This document shows, piece by piece, positions 26,628 to 40,530 of a stretch of DNA of 64,000 nt. Position 1 is the first letter of the stretch, and every line of letters begins with the position of its first letter. A program made the translations under genes and the position numbers. Under the pieces are notes generated by a model. The model searched no databases, was not told the DNA's origin, and worked only from the letters and a program-made list of their open reading frames with translations. The DNA comes from Sapria himalayana. Its lineage: Eukaryota > Streptophyta > Magnoliopsida > Malpighiales > Rafflesiaceae. Location: the NCBI GenBank assembly GCA_029783825.1, contig JAREIK010003335.1, positions 62,001-126,000 of the forward strand, written 5' to 3'.

Positions 26628-27760
26628 TTTGAAGAGAAAGATATCCCTAACAAATATAAAGGTTTAATAAGTTTAGATAAAATAGGTTTCCCATATATTA
26701 GAATTCTAAAAAAAACAAAAATTAAAAATTAGATCTAAAGGATAAAGAGGGGAAGAGAAGAACGTTTTATAAAAATCTGATATATTAAAAAAAAGATAAA
26801 TTTTGTAGATATAAACTCTTTTACAGGAGGAGGTCATGAAACAAGTGAAGAGCCACCCCGTTCCTGTGGGGAGGGCAATAAAAGATAGGCAAAAAAAACT
26901 GTTAAGCTTGGGATATTGGAAAATTGTTTTGCTTGGTTGTGTTTTTGGTTTTTTTTTCAGACATAGGTTAAAGATTTAAGGAGCAGTGAAAGTAAAGCTG
27001 CTGTAAGGGTGGAATTTTCTGCTCTTTTTTTGTTTGTTTCTGGTTTCTTTTATTTTTTAGGATAGCGTTAAACGGGCCACCAATCCATGCTCTTTTGAAC
27101 TAAAAGTAATCTGGAATTAGCAAGAGTCTACAATAGTCATGTGTTATGTATTTCAAACTGCTCTAAAGTCATGTGTTAGGTATACAAAGGGGGATAAGAA
27201 GTCTGTAATTTTCAGAATTCATGTGCTATGTTTTAAATAAAAGGATCTAGGAATGGTAAGTGTCTAGTTTAGGTGTTTGGCAAGGATCAAGATGTGGCTA
27301 ATCGGACTTGAAACAGCTCTTAAGAAGAAAGTTTAAAGCTATATCAGAAAATTAAGAAAGGCAAGGGAAGGGATAGACAGCATGCAGAGAAAAGGCTCGG
27401 CAGAAACTCATGTAGCATAGTGCAAGGTAATTTGAAAAGTGGGAAATAATTTTTTCTTGCAGGGAAATAGGGCATATAAATCATAGAGAGGGCAGAAATT
27501 TTGAAAAGAGTAGCGATTATCTATGGAGTGCTAGGAAAATAAAAGATGGAAGCCTTGAGTAAAGTAAAGATTAAAGACTCATATAGTTTTTTTTTACTTT
27601 TAGAAAGCTCCTAGTTAGCACTAGGAAAATTTCATTATTGATAGTCATTAGAAACGGGATATGGATGTAAGAGGGAGAAGGGTAGAAATAGTTTGTATAA
27701 ATGGTATTCCTCCGCCAAAAGAGAGGGCTAAAATTAATAAACAAACTTAAAAAAAAAATA
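26628..27760 (+). other. LINE-1 3' end and A-rich tail
   Basis: Decayed ORF2 C-terminal coding (matching the LINE-2 tail around DKMGFPYIR) extends to about 26,730, followed by non-coding sequence to the A-rich tail at 27,749-27,760. The 3' terminus, with ccgccaaaagagagggc about 50 bases before the tail, is shared with LINE-2. No other gene is visible. Confidence 0.8.
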
Positions 27761-27777
27761 AAGAAAGATATATATAT
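27761..27777 (+). repeat. Target-site duplication of LINE-1, right copy
   Basis: This is an exact 17-base repeat of 21,235-21,251, directly after the A-rich tail. GATA sequence resumes immediately after. Confidence 0.75.
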
Positions 27778-27847
27778 ATATATAGATAAACAGGACCATA
27801 ATTAGATAGAAAGAAACATACATAATTAGATAGATAGATAGATAGAT

Positions 27848-27849
<2 letters not shown>

Positions 27850-27888
<39 letters not shown>
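27850..27888 (+). repeat. (AT)n run
   Basis: About 39 bases of alternating AT lie in the GATA field, close to the LINE-1 3' junction. Confidence 0.9.
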
Positions 27889-27891
<3 letters not shown>

Positions 27892-29373
27892 AACTAGATA
27901 AAAAGTCATATAGATATATAGATAGATAGACATATAGATATATAGATAAATAGATAGATAGAGAGATAGATAAAAATACATAGATTGAAAGGTTGATTGA
28001 TAGAATGATAGATAGATAGATAGATTGATAGAATGATAGATAAATAAATAGACATATAGATTGATATATATATAGATAGATAGATTGATAGATAGATAAA
28101 TAAATAGATATACAGACAGGAAAATAGAGAGATAGATAGATGAATAATTAGATAGAAAATTAGATAGATATATAGAATGAAAGAAAGATAGATAGATAAT
28201 TACATATTAGATAGAATGGTAGTTATATAGTTAGATAGATTGATATATAGATATATAAATAGATAGAAAAGTAGATAGACCTACAAATAGATAGATAGAT
28301 AGATAGAAATATATTTGTATACATATTAGATAGACAACTAGATTGATAGACATAAAGACAAATAAATAGATAGACAGATAGACAGATAGACGGATATATA
28401 GGTAAAGAGTTATACTACTATATTGATAAACATATAGATAGATAGATAGATAGATAGGTACGGAGAAATGTAGATAGATTTATAGATATATAGGTAGATA
28501 GATAGATAAATAGGTAAGAAGATAGGTAGCAAGAAAGATAAATAAAATGATAGATTGATAAATTGATTGATTGATAGAAAGATAATTAGATAGAGAGATA
28601 GATAGATATATATATATATATATATGTAGAAATATATATAGATTGATAGATACACATACAAAAAGATAGATATAAAGATAGATATATACAAAGAAAGCCA
28701 AATAAAGAGACAAACATATAGATAAATAGATAGATAGACACATTGACAGATAGATAAATAGATAGATTGATAGATAGGGAGATATGTAGATATATAGATA
28801 TAGATAGAAAGATAGATATAAGTTAGATAGATATATAGAAATATACATATATAAATATATGTATATATATATACATATATAGTAGATAGATAGATAGACA
28901 TATAGATAATTACATATTAGATAGATAGATAGATAGATCGATATATAGTTCGATAGATAGAAATATAGAAATATAGATAGATTTATAAATAGATATATAG
29001 ATATATAAATAGATAGACAAGTTGATAGACCTAGAAATAGATAGCTAGATAGAAAGATATATATACATATTAGATTGATAACTATATAGATAGACATATA
29101 TTCAATGAGACAGATAGACAGACAGATAGATAGGTACAGATTTATACAACTAAATAGATAAACATATAGATAGATAGATAGATAGACAGACAGATAAATT
29201 GGTAGGTAGGTAGGTAGATAGATAGAAATATAGATAGGTTGATAGATATATCAGTAGATAGAAAGATAACTAGATAATAAGATAGATAGATAGATAGCAA
29301 GATAGATTATTAAATAGATAGATAGATAACTTGATAGATTGATAGAAAGATATTTAGATAGAGAGATAGATAG

Positions 29374-29408
<35 letters not shown>

Positions 29409-29443
29409 GATAGACATACATATAGATCGATAGAAATAAATAA

Positions 29444-29805
29444 CCACCCTCAGCTCTAAGAATAGAAGTGGTTTGTTTTGTTTCTATACGCAATTCAAGA
29501 TTTTGTGCTTCCATTCATGGATTCTCGGTCCTATACCCATCTTGGTTGTTGTACCATCTGGTAAGAGGTTGTTCCAGAAAGAACAAACCCGAAGGTTATC
29601 ATTGCATGAACATCGAACCTGAAGGAAACCCTCCGACGAGATTCAGTCTGTCTATCCATAGGCCACCAATGGTTATTTGCCCTCGAATGAAGTGGTTTTG
29701 CTGAAAAGTGAATCCTGCTAGAATGTTATGTACCACGCAGAGAATGAACGCGAAGGCTCTAGCCCCGATTGGGTTCTCTTGCATATCTTTTGCCCCCTCG
29801 ATCGT
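29444..29805. other. 362-bp non-satellite island flanked by AAATAAATAA repeats
   Basis: A complex segment, much richer in GC than its surroundings, interrupts one copy of the higher-order repeat. It is bounded by the 10-base direct repeat AAATAAATAA at 29,434-29,443 and 29,806-29,815, as expected for an insertion. An open frame runs 29,468-29,704 on + and another from about 29,800 to 29,599 on minus, but neither matches a family I recognise and neither is long enough to trust. It could be a fragment of a retroelement, a SINE-like element or an organellar DNA insertion. I cannot decide between these. Confidence 0.6.
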
Positions 29806-30008
29806 AAATAAATAAATATATATATATATATATAAAGAAATACAAATAAATAGACAAACATATAGATAGATAGACAAATATACACATAGACAAATAGATA
29901 AATAGATAGATTGATAGATAAAAAGATAGGTAGATAGATAGATAGATATAAATAGATACAAGATCACTATATGTATCGATAGATATACAAAAATATACAT
30001 ATATAAAT

Positions 30009-30010
<2 letters not shown>

Positions 30011-30064
<54 letters not shown>
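30011..30064 (+). repeat. (AT)n run, about 54 bp
   Basis: This is a perfect alternating AT run, the second AT tract of its higher-order repeat unit. The equivalent tract is short in the first copy (about 28,860) and 57 bp in the next copy. Confidence 0.9.
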
Positions 30065-30072
<8 letters not shown>

Positions 30073-30867
30073 ATATATAGTAGATAGATAGACAGATAGA
30101 TATATCTATATATAGATAGATAGATAGATAGATAAATAGTTAGATAGATAGATAAATATATAGATAGACAAATTGATAGATAAATAGATATAGAGGTAGA
30201 TAGATATATAGATAGATATATAGATGAAAATAAAGAAAGAAATAAAGAAAGATAGATAGATAGATAAATAGATAGATAGTAGTGAAAGATATATAGATAG
30301 ATAGATAGATATATAAAAATATAGACATGTAGATAGACCTACAAATAGATGGATAGATAAAAATATTTATATACATATTAGATAGAAAACAAAATAGATA
30401 GACATATAAACAATTAGACAGACAAATAGATAGGTAGGTATGTTGAGATTTATACAACTATATAGATAAACATATAGATAGATAGATAGACAGATAGATA
30501 AATAGATAGATAGAAATATAGGTAGATAGATAGGTAGAAATGTAGATAGGTTTATAGATATATAGGTAGATAGATTGATAACTAGATAAGAAGATAGATA
30601 GATAGCAAGATAGATAAATAAATAGATAGATAAATAACTTGATAGATTGATAGAAAAATATTTAGATAGAGAGATAGATATATATATATATATATATAAA
30701 GAAATACAAATAAATAGACAAACATAAAGATAGATAGATAGATAGATAGACACATAGACAAAAAGATAAATAGTTAGATTGATAGATAATGAGATAGGTA
30801 GATAGATAGATATAAATAGATAGTTGATCGCTACATGTATAGAAAAATATACAGAAATATACATAAT

Positions 30868-30870
<3 letters not shown>

Positions 30871-30927
<57 letters not shown>
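30871..30927 (+). repeat. (AT)n run, about 57 bp
   Basis: This perfect AT run occupies the position homologous to 30,011-30,064 in the next repeat unit. Confidence 0.9.
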
Positions 30928-30930
<3 letters not shown>

Positions 30931-31087
30931 GATAGATTGACAGACAGATATATCTATATATAGATAGATAGACAGATAGATAAATAGTTATATAGATAGA
31001 TAAATATATAGATAGACAAATTGATAGATTAATAGAATTAAAGGTAGATAGATAGATAGTTATATAGATAAAAATAAAGAAAGAAAT

Positions 31088-31119
<32 letters not shown>

Positions 31120-31524
31120 TAGTGAAAGATATATAGATAAATAGATATATAAATAGATAGACAAGTAGATAGACCTACAAATAGATTGATAGATAGAAAC
31201 ATTTATATACATATTAGATAGACGACAAGATAGATAGACATATATACAATTAGACTGAAAAATAGGTAGGTAGGAAAGTAGAGATTTAAATAACTATATA
31301 GATAAACATATAGATATATAGATAGATAGATAGACAAATAGATAAATAGATAGATAGAAATATAGGTAGATAGATAGGTAGAAATCTAGATAGGTTTATA
31401 GATATATAGGTAGATAAATTGATTACTAGATAAGAAGATAGATAGATAGATATCTAGATAGCAAGATAGATATATAAATAGATAGATAGATAATAAGATA
31501 TATTGATAGAAAGATATTTAAATA

Positions 31525-31537
31525 GAGAGAGAGAGAG

Positions 31538-31583
<46 letters not shown>
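31525..31583 (+). repeat. (GA)n followed by (AT)n compound microsatellite
   Basis: About 16 bases of GA units run directly into about 42 bases of AT units, at the first AT-tract position of a higher-order repeat unit. Confidence 0.9.
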
Positions 31584-31587
<4 letters not shown>

Positions 31588-32648
31588 ACATATAAATAAA
31601 TAGATAGATAGACATACAAATATATAGATTAAAAGATAGAAAGATAGATATATATAAAGAAAGTCAAATAAATAGTCAAACATATAGATATATAGACAGA
31701 AAGACACATATACAGATTGATAAATAGCTAGATTGATAGATAGTAAGATAGGTATATAGATAGATACAAATAGATATAAAGATAGCTATATGTATAAATA
31801 GATATATAGAAATATACATATATATATATAGTATATAGATAGACAGATAGATAGATAGATAGACAGATAGACAGATAGATAAATAGTTAGATAGATAGAT
31901 AAATATATAGATAAACAAATTGATAGATAAATAGATATATAAGTAGATAGATAGATAGATATATAGATAGAAATAATGAAAGAAATAAATAAAGAAAGAT
32001 AGATAGATAGATAGATAGTAGATATAGATAGATATATAGATAGATATATAGTTAGATAGAAAGATATATAGATATATAGATAGATCGATAGATAGATAGA
32101 TAGATAGATATATAAATAGATAGACAAATTGATTGACCTACAAATAGGTGGATAGATAGAAATATATATATACATATTAGATAGACAACTAGATAGAGAG
32201 ACATATATATAATTAGACAGATATACAGATAGATAGGTAGAGATTTATACAACTATATAGATAAACATATCAATAAAAAGAAAAATAGATAGACAGATAG
32301 ATAAATAGATAGATAGAAAGATATGTAGATAGATAGATAGAAATGTAGATAGGATTATAGATATATTGGTAGATAGATAGATAACTAGATAAGAAGATAG
32401 ATAGATAGATATATATGTATGTGTGTATATATATATATATGTAGACATATATATAGATAGATAGACATACAAATAGATAGATAAAAAGATAGATATATAT
32501 AAAGAAAGACAAATAAATAGACATACATATAGATAGATAGATAGACACAAAGACAGATAGATAAATAGATAGATTGATAGATAAAGAGATAGGTAGATAG
32601 ATAGATAGAAAGATAGATATATGTATAGATAGATATATGAAAATATAC

Positions 32649-32651
<3 letters not shown>

Positions 32652-32692
<41 letters not shown>
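32652..32692 (+). repeat. (AT)n run
   Basis: About 41 bases of alternating AT, homologous by position to the runs at 30,011 and 30,871. Confidence 0.9.
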
Positions 32693-32696
<4 letters not shown>

Positions 32697-34181
32697 TATA
32701 TATAGACATACAAACAGATAGATAGATTGATAGACTGACTGAAAGACATAAAAAGTTAGATAGATAGATAAATATATAGAAAGACAAATTGATAGATAAA
32801 TAGATATATAGGTAGATAGATAGATAGATAGATAGATATATAGATAGAAATAAAGAAAGAAATAAATAAATAAAGATAGATTGATTGATATATTGATAGT
32901 AGATATGGATAGATAAATAGATAATTAGATATATTTTAGATAGATAGATAAGTAGCTAGATAGACTGATAGATAAAGAGATAGATAGTTATTAAGACAAC
33001 TAGATAGATAGATATAAATACAAATAGACAAATAGACAAATAGATAATTAGATAGTGATATAGGTAGATAGTTAGTTATGTAGATAGGTTGATAGATAGA
33101 TAAATTGATACGTAGATAGTTAGATATATATATAGATAGTTAGTTAGTTATTTAGACAAAAAGATAGATAGATATATATATATATATATATTAATATATA
33201 GATAGACATATAGATAAATATATTAATTGATAGATAGATAATTATATAGATAGATTGATAAATAGATAATTATATAGATAAATAGATAGATAGAAATTTA
33301 GTTAGATAGATTTATAAATAGGTACACAGATATATAGATAGAAATATATAAAGATAGAGAGATAATAGATAGATAGATTGATTGATAGTTAAAAAATAGA
33401 AAGTATGATAAATATATAGATAGAAATATAGATATAATGAAATAAAGGAGGATATAAAGAAAGAAACAAAGATAGATAGATAGATACATAGATCAACAGA
33501 TAGATTGATTAATATATAGATAGATAGACAACTATTTAAACAGACACATAGAATATTAGACTGATGGATAGATATTCAAATAGATAGTTAGATAGGTTGA
33601 TAAATAGATTGGTAGATAGTGGATAGATCGATAGACAGATAGACAGACAGATAGATAGATAGATATATAGATGGATGGATAGATTGACATTCAAATAGAT
33701 AGATAGTTAGATAGATAGATATATATACATATAGGTTGTCAGATAGATAGTTAGATAGATACATAGATAGATAGACATAGATGGATAGATAGAAAGATCG
33801 ATAGATTAATATATAGATAGATAGATAGATTATAGATAAAAAGATAGATAAATAGACAAATAGATATGTAGATATATAGATAGTCAGATCATTAGATAGT
33901 CAAATAATTAGATAGTTAGTTAGTTAGTTAGACATAAAGACAAATAGACAGATAGATAGATAAATAAACAAATAAATAGATAGAAAGACATACTGATAGA
34001 TAGATTTATAGATAGAAATATAGATAAATATATAGATAGAAATATAGACTCATAGAAATATAGATAGATAGAAAAATTGAATGATAGAAATATAGACAAA
34101 AAGATAGATAGATAGATTATGAGACTAACTAATATATAGATAGAGATATACATAGATAGACAAAAACATAGATAGATAGAT

Positions 34182-34216
<35 letters not shown>

Positions 34217-34255
34217 TTGTTAGACACACAAATAATTAATTAGTTAGTTAGATAT

Positions 34256-34288
<33 letters not shown>

Positions 34289-35602
34289 ATTAGAAAGATA
34301 GTTAGATATAAAAATATATAATTAATGGTCAGATAGATAGATAAATAGATAATTAGATAGATAAATAGAAAGATTGAAAGAAAGTTAGATAGATCGAGTG
34401 ATTGATAGGTAGATGGACAAATAGATAGATAAATAGATAGATAGATTGAATCATAGATAGATAGAAATATAGACAAAAAAATAGATAGAGGGATCGACAT
34501 AACGACAAATAGATAATTAAATAGATAGAAAGATCGACATATATATAATTAGATATATAGATAAATAGATAGATAATTAGATAGATAAATAGATAGATAT
34601 ATAAATTGATAAACAACTAGATAGATAGACATATAGTCAGATAATAGATAGAATGATTTAAAGATAGACAAACACATTGATAGGTAGAAAGGTAGATATT
34701 AAGATATATAAATATTTAGATATATAAACAACTTCATAGATAGACATATAAACATGATAGATATATAGACAAATAGATAGATACCGAGATAGATAGATAT
34801 ATAATAAGATTTATATATAGATAGATTGGTAGATAGATAGATATAAAGATAAATACATAGATAGATAGATACATAGACAAACAAAAATATAGATTGATAG
34901 ATATATAAAAAGATAAATAGATATATAGATATATAAAAATATAATTAGATATATAGATAGATAGAAAAATATACTAAAAAATATATAAATAGATAGATAG
35001 ACAAATAAATAAATATATAGACATATAGATAGACAGATAGGTAGATAGATAGAAAAATAGATAGTCAGATAGATAGATAGATAGATAGACAAACAGATAG
35101 ATAGATAGACAAATAGACATACAAAAAGACTAACAGATAAATGATAAGATAGAAATATAGATAGATATATAGGTAGATAAATAAATAAAAAAATAGATAG
35201 ATAGAAAGACTAATAGACAGATATATAGATAGATAGACAGATAGACACATAAATAGATAGATAGATATATAGAAAGATAGATATATCAACTGATAGAAAG
35301 ATAGATAGAAAAATAGATAGACAAACATTTATATAGATAGATAGACATTTAGATAGATAAATAGTTAGATAAATAGATAGACATAAAGATAGATAGACAA
35401 ATAGATAGTCAGATAGATAGACAAATAGATAGACAGATATACAGATAGATAAACAGATAGTTAGATAGATAGATAAAAAGATAGATTGACTAACAGATAG
35501 TTAGACATATAGAATGATAGGTATATAAATAGATATACAGATATATATACATATTGCTAGATAGATAGACTAACTGATAGACATTCAAATAGATAAATAA
35601 AA

Positions 35603-35605
<3 letters not shown>

Positions 35606-35655
<50 letters not shown>
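35606..35655 (+). repeat. (AT)n run
   Basis: About 50 bases of alternating AT lie in the GATA field outside the 0.75-0.96-kb repeat block. Confidence 0.9.
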
Positions 35656-35657
<2 letters not shown>

Positions 35658-37276
35658 AGATTATTAGATAGATGATTAAATAGATATATATACTGATAGA
35701 TATATCAATTAATAGATAGATAGATAGACATATAGATAGATATACAAATAGATAGACATATAAAAAAGTAGATTAATAGACTAATTGATAGAGATATTGA
35801 TAGACTTTTTGATTGATAGATTGATAGACAGATTAATAGACAAATTATTTGATAGATTAATAGATTGATTGATACACAGATAGATAGATAGATATATATA
35901 AAGATACACAGTTTGATAGATATATTGATAAAGTAATTAATAGATAGATTGGTAAATATATTGATAGATAGTTGACATATAGATTGAGAAATAGATTGAT
36001 AGATAGATTAATAGAGAGATTCAATGATTTGATTGATAGGGTGAATGATAAATAAACTGATAGAAAGATAGATAGAAAGATAGATAGACAGACAAATAAA
36101 TAGATAGATAAATAGGTCAATTTTTAGATAGATAGATAGATAGATTGTTTGATTGATTAATAGAAACATATATAGATAGATTAGTTGATTCATTAATAGA
36201 TCCATAGTTAAATACACAGATTGATAATTTGATTGATAGCCAAATAGATAGACAAATAAACTAATAGATAGACTGATAGATAGAAAAATAGATGGATAGA
36301 TAATAGATAGACAGATAGATAGAAAGATAAATAGAAAGATAGATAGATAAATAGATAGACTTATAGATAGATAGATAGTTAGAAAAACATATAGATAGAT
36401 AGATTGATAGATCAATAGACAAATAGATGGTCAAATATATAGATAGATAAATATATAGATAGATAGATTGTTAGATTGATAATTAGATCGAAAGATAGAT
36501 TTAAAGATTAAATGGTAGACAAATTGATAGTTAGATTGATAGACATTTTGATAGACAGATTGGTAAACAATTTGAGGGTTACATTGATATACAAATTTAT
36601 AGATAGATAGATAGACATATATATAATCATTTAGATAGTTAAAAAAATATACAAATCAATATAAAATAGAAATATAGATAGATACAAAGAAAGAAAGATA
36701 GATAGATAGACATATAATTAGATAAATAAAAAGATAGATAGATTGATAAATATGTTGATTAATTAATAAATAGATAGATATATAAAGAAACAGATAGTCA
36801 GAAAGATAAATAGATAGATATACAAATAGATAATAGATAGATAAAGAGATAGATAGACAAATAGATAGACAGATTAAAAGATAGATAAATAGATAGATAG
36901 ACAAATAGATAGACAGATTGATAGATAGATATATAGATAGATAGATATACATACAAATAGATAGACAGATAGACTGACAGATAGATAAATAGATAGATAA
37001 ATAGATAGATAAACAATTAAATAAACTTATAGATATATAGATAGATAGACATAAAGAGTGATAGACTAATAGATAGAACAGAGAGAGTGATAGACAATAG
37101 ATATTAGAATATATAAAATGATAGACAAATAGTTTGATAAACAGATAGATAGATAGATAGACCGATAGATAGACCGATAGATAAATTGATCTACAGATAG
37201 ATAATTAGAGAGATAGATTGACAAACAGATTGACAAACAAAAAGACTGACATATAGACAAAAAGATAGACATGTAG

Positions 37277-37278
<2 letters not shown>

Positions 37279-37324
<46 letters not shown>
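37279..37324 (+). repeat. (AT)n run
   Basis: About 46 bases of alternating AT lie in the GATA field. Confidence 0.9.
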
Positions 37325-37328
<4 letters not shown>

Positions 37329-40234
37329 AGATTGATAGATAGATAGATAAACATATAGATAGACAGATGGACAAACAGATAGATAGATAGATTCATTGAT
37401 AGATAGACAGACATATAGAGAGACATATATACACACTTATAGACAAATACATAGAAAATAGATATATTGATATTTATATTGACAAATTGATATATAGATA
37501 GATAAACTATTAGATAGATAGATAAATAGACAAATAGAAAGTCAGATAGGCAAACAAATAGATAGATATATATATATATATATAGATAAACAGACAGTTA
37601 GATCGACAGAAAGATAAATAGATAGGCTGATAGATATTTTGACAAATAGAGTGACTGATATAGAGATAGTTAGATAGACAGACAAACTTAATGATAGACA
37701 TTCAAAAAGATAGTCAGATTAATTGATTAATTGATAGATAGACAGATAGATAGATAAATAGATATACATATAGATAAAAGATTGATAGATAGATTAATAG
37801 ACAAATTGCTCGACAGATTGATAGACATATTTATAGATAGATTGATTACAGATTAATAGATAGATTGATAGATAGTTAGTTAGATAGATACATATATAGA
37901 TACATAGATTGATAGATATATAATAAAAAAATTAATAGATATATTGGTAGAAATATTCATATATAGATTGATAGATAGATTAATAGATAATTTCATAGTG
38001 AGATTCATAAATTGATAGATTGATAGATTGATAGACAAATTGAAAGACAGATAGATAGATATATTGATAGAAAAATATATAGATAAATAGATAGATAGAT
38101 AAAGAAAAATATGGATAGATAGATAAATAAATAAACATATTGATAAATAGATAGACGGATAAATAAACATATAGATAGATAGACACATACATTGATAGAT
38201 ATATAGATAAATTATAAGAAAAATAGATAGATTGATAGACAAATAGATAGAAATATAACTAGATAGAAAGATAGATAAATATATTGTCAAATAAATGAAC
38301 ATATAGATAGATTGATTGATAGAGAGAAAGATAGACTAATAGATAAATAGATAGACAAATAGTTAGATATGCATACACACAAACATAAACATATAGATAG
38401 GGAGATAGATAAAAAGATAGACTTATATATAGATAGAAAGATAGACTGATAGATCATTAGATAGATAGATAGACAAATAGATAGACAAATACTCTGAAAG
38501 ATAGATAGGTTGATAGATATATTAATAGACAGATTGAAAAAGAAATAGACAGATAGATAGATAGGAAGTTTGAATGAAAGATACATAGATAGATAGATAA
38601 ATATATAGTTAGATAGAATGATATATAGATATAATTTTAGATAGATAGAGAGATAGATAATCATATAGTTAGTTAGAAAGATAGATATATAAATATACAG
38701 ATAGATAGATAGATAAACTAATAGATTGACATATTGATTATTAAAAAGATAGATAGATAGGCAGATAGATATATAAAAAGATAGATAGAAAATAGAAAGA
38801 CAGATAGATAGACGAGTAGTTAGACATATTTGCTAGATATATAGATAGATAGATAAATAGATAGACAAATAGACAGATAGATAGACAAATAATAAAATAA
38901 TTAAATTGGTAGATAGTTATATAGATTGATACATATAAAGATAGACTCATATATAGATAGATAGATATTCAAATAGATAATACAGATAGATTAACATATA
39001 GATTGACATATAGATTGATAGATAGATAGACAAATAGAAAAATAGATAGATAGATAGTTAGATAAACTGATAGATAGATAGTTAGAAAGGTAATTATATA
39101 GATAGATAGATAGACACTTAGATAGACATATAGATAGACATATAGATAGATAAATAGATATACAAATAGATAGATAGTTAGATAAACAGATAGATAGATA
39201 GATAGATAGATAGACAGATAGATAGATAAACATATAGATAGATAGATTGATAGAAATTTAGATAAACAAATATATAGACATAATGATATATAGATAGATT
39301 GATAGAAATTTAGATAAACAAATATATAGACATAATGATATATAGATAGAAAGATAGTTAGACAAAAAGATAGACAGATAGATAGATAGTTAGTTAATTA
39401 AATAGATAGGAAGACATAAGATAGATAGATAGATATATATAGATATATATATATATAGGAAGCTAGATAGATTGTTAGATAGATTAAAAGTCAGATAGAT
39501 AGACAGATTGATATACATATTGATAGAAATGTAGAGAGATAGATAGACAAATTATTAGATAGATAGATAGACAGATAGATAGATAGTTATATATATAGAT
39601 AATTAGACATATATATAGAAAAATATATAGACATATAGATAGATAGATAAAAACATAAATAGATAGATAGATTGACAGATATATATAGAAAGATAGATAT
39701 ATAGATAGATAGATAGATGGATAGATATACTTATAGTTAGATGGATATAGAGTTTGATAGATAGAAAGATAGATATACAGATAGATAGATAGTCAAATAG
39801 ATAGATAGACAGATAAAAAGTCAAATAGATAGATAGGAAGATATATAGTCAAATAGATAGACAAATATATATTCAGATAGATAGATGGATGGATAGATAG
39901 ATTGATAATTAGATTGATAGATTGATTGATAGACAGAAAATAGAAAGATAGATAGATTGATTGATTGACAAATGGATAGATAGTTCTATAGATAGAATGA
40001 TAGTTAGACAAATGTATATACAAATAAATAGTCATATTTATAGATTGATCGATAGATAGATATTAAGAATGATAGATAAACTAATAGATAGATAGATAGA
40101 TAAATAGAAAGAGAGATAGATCAATAATTACATAGATATGCAAATAATTAGATAGATAGATATATAGATATATAGTCAGATTGATATTTTAGATAGATAT
40201 ATAGATAGTTAGACACATAGATATTTACATTGAT

Positions 40235-40530
40235 CACTACAAAAAAATGTCTATTAAGCTAAGGAAATTTAACTAGGCATAAATTTCCTAAATAATTAGC
40301 TAGGGAATTGATAGGGAATAACAATGGATTTTTGATTTCACTTTAAATTAAAATTTTGTGATGGATTAGTGATGGATTAGTGATAAAAATGTTTGCATGA
40401 AAATCTTCCATCGCTAAAATCATCATAGATATTCACGCAAATAAAAGTTGGAAATTTAGCGAAGGAATTAGAGTGGAATTTCCCTAGCTAATTAGAACGA
40501 GCCAAAACCCTTCGCTAAATAATTATCTGT
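40235..40530 (+). repeat. CACTA-1 5' terminus and subterminal repeats
   Basis: The CACTA end is preceded by GAT (40,232-40,234), a possible 3-bp target duplication that cannot be checked because the 3' end is lost. AATTAGCTAGGGAA (40,294-40,307) pairs with TTCCCTAGCTAATT (40,480-40,493) as an inverted repeat, and direct repeats of gatggattagt lie near 40,361. Such subterminal arrays bind the element's own DNA-binding protein in En/Spm. The CACTA-2 5' region is homologous. Confidence 0.85.

Larger units (their letters stand above)
21252..27760 (+). mobile_element. LINE-1: degenerate plant LINE retrotransposon
   Basis: A 6.5-kb insertion in the GATA field is flanked by a 17-bp direct repeat. 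In order it carries an ORF1 remnant (DUF4283 region and degenerate CCHC knuckle), a purine-rich linker, an APE-type endonuclease, a reverse transcriptase with an intact YADD box, a zf-RVT region and an RNase H domain, then a 3' UTR of about 1.1 kb and an A-rich tail. It shares its 3' terminal segment (ccgccaaaagagaggg) and ORF arrangement with LINE-2. It lacks the long 5' UTR of LINE-2, so it is probably 5' truncated, and it has at least three frame changes and many stops. It is an immobile relic. Confidence 0.93.
27900..32900 (+). repeat. Higher-order tandem repeat, units about 0.75-0.96 kb, five copies
   Basis: Marker gacctaCaaatag occurs at 28,278, 29,028 (one base changed), 30,336, 31,172 and 32,135. 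Spacings are 750, 1308 (about 934 after removing the island at 29,444), 836 and 963. Other markers recur in the same order in each unit: tacaactatatagataaacatatag; two (AT)n runs; aaagaaatacaaataaatag; gataggtagatagatag; and gaaataaagaaagaaataaagaaagat followed by gtagtgaaagat. Each unit carries two (AT)n runs whose lengths differ between copies. Outer limits are approximate. Confidence 0.8.
27778..40234 (+). repeat. 12.5-kb degenerate GATA satellite field
   Basis: The GATA field continues on the + strand after LINE-1, interrupted only by the 362-bp island at 29,444-29,805. It carries several long (AT)n runs and the 0.75-0.96-kb higher-order repeat. From about 32.9 to 40.2 kb I see no gene, RNA or transposon end. 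It stops at the CACTA terminus at 40,235. Confidence 0.95.

Noticed and set aside
29251..30000. Frames that join satellite sequence to the 362-bp island
   Set aside because: They merge Ser/Ile/Tyr/Leu repeat translation with island sequence. The junction is an insertion boundary, not a coding fusion.
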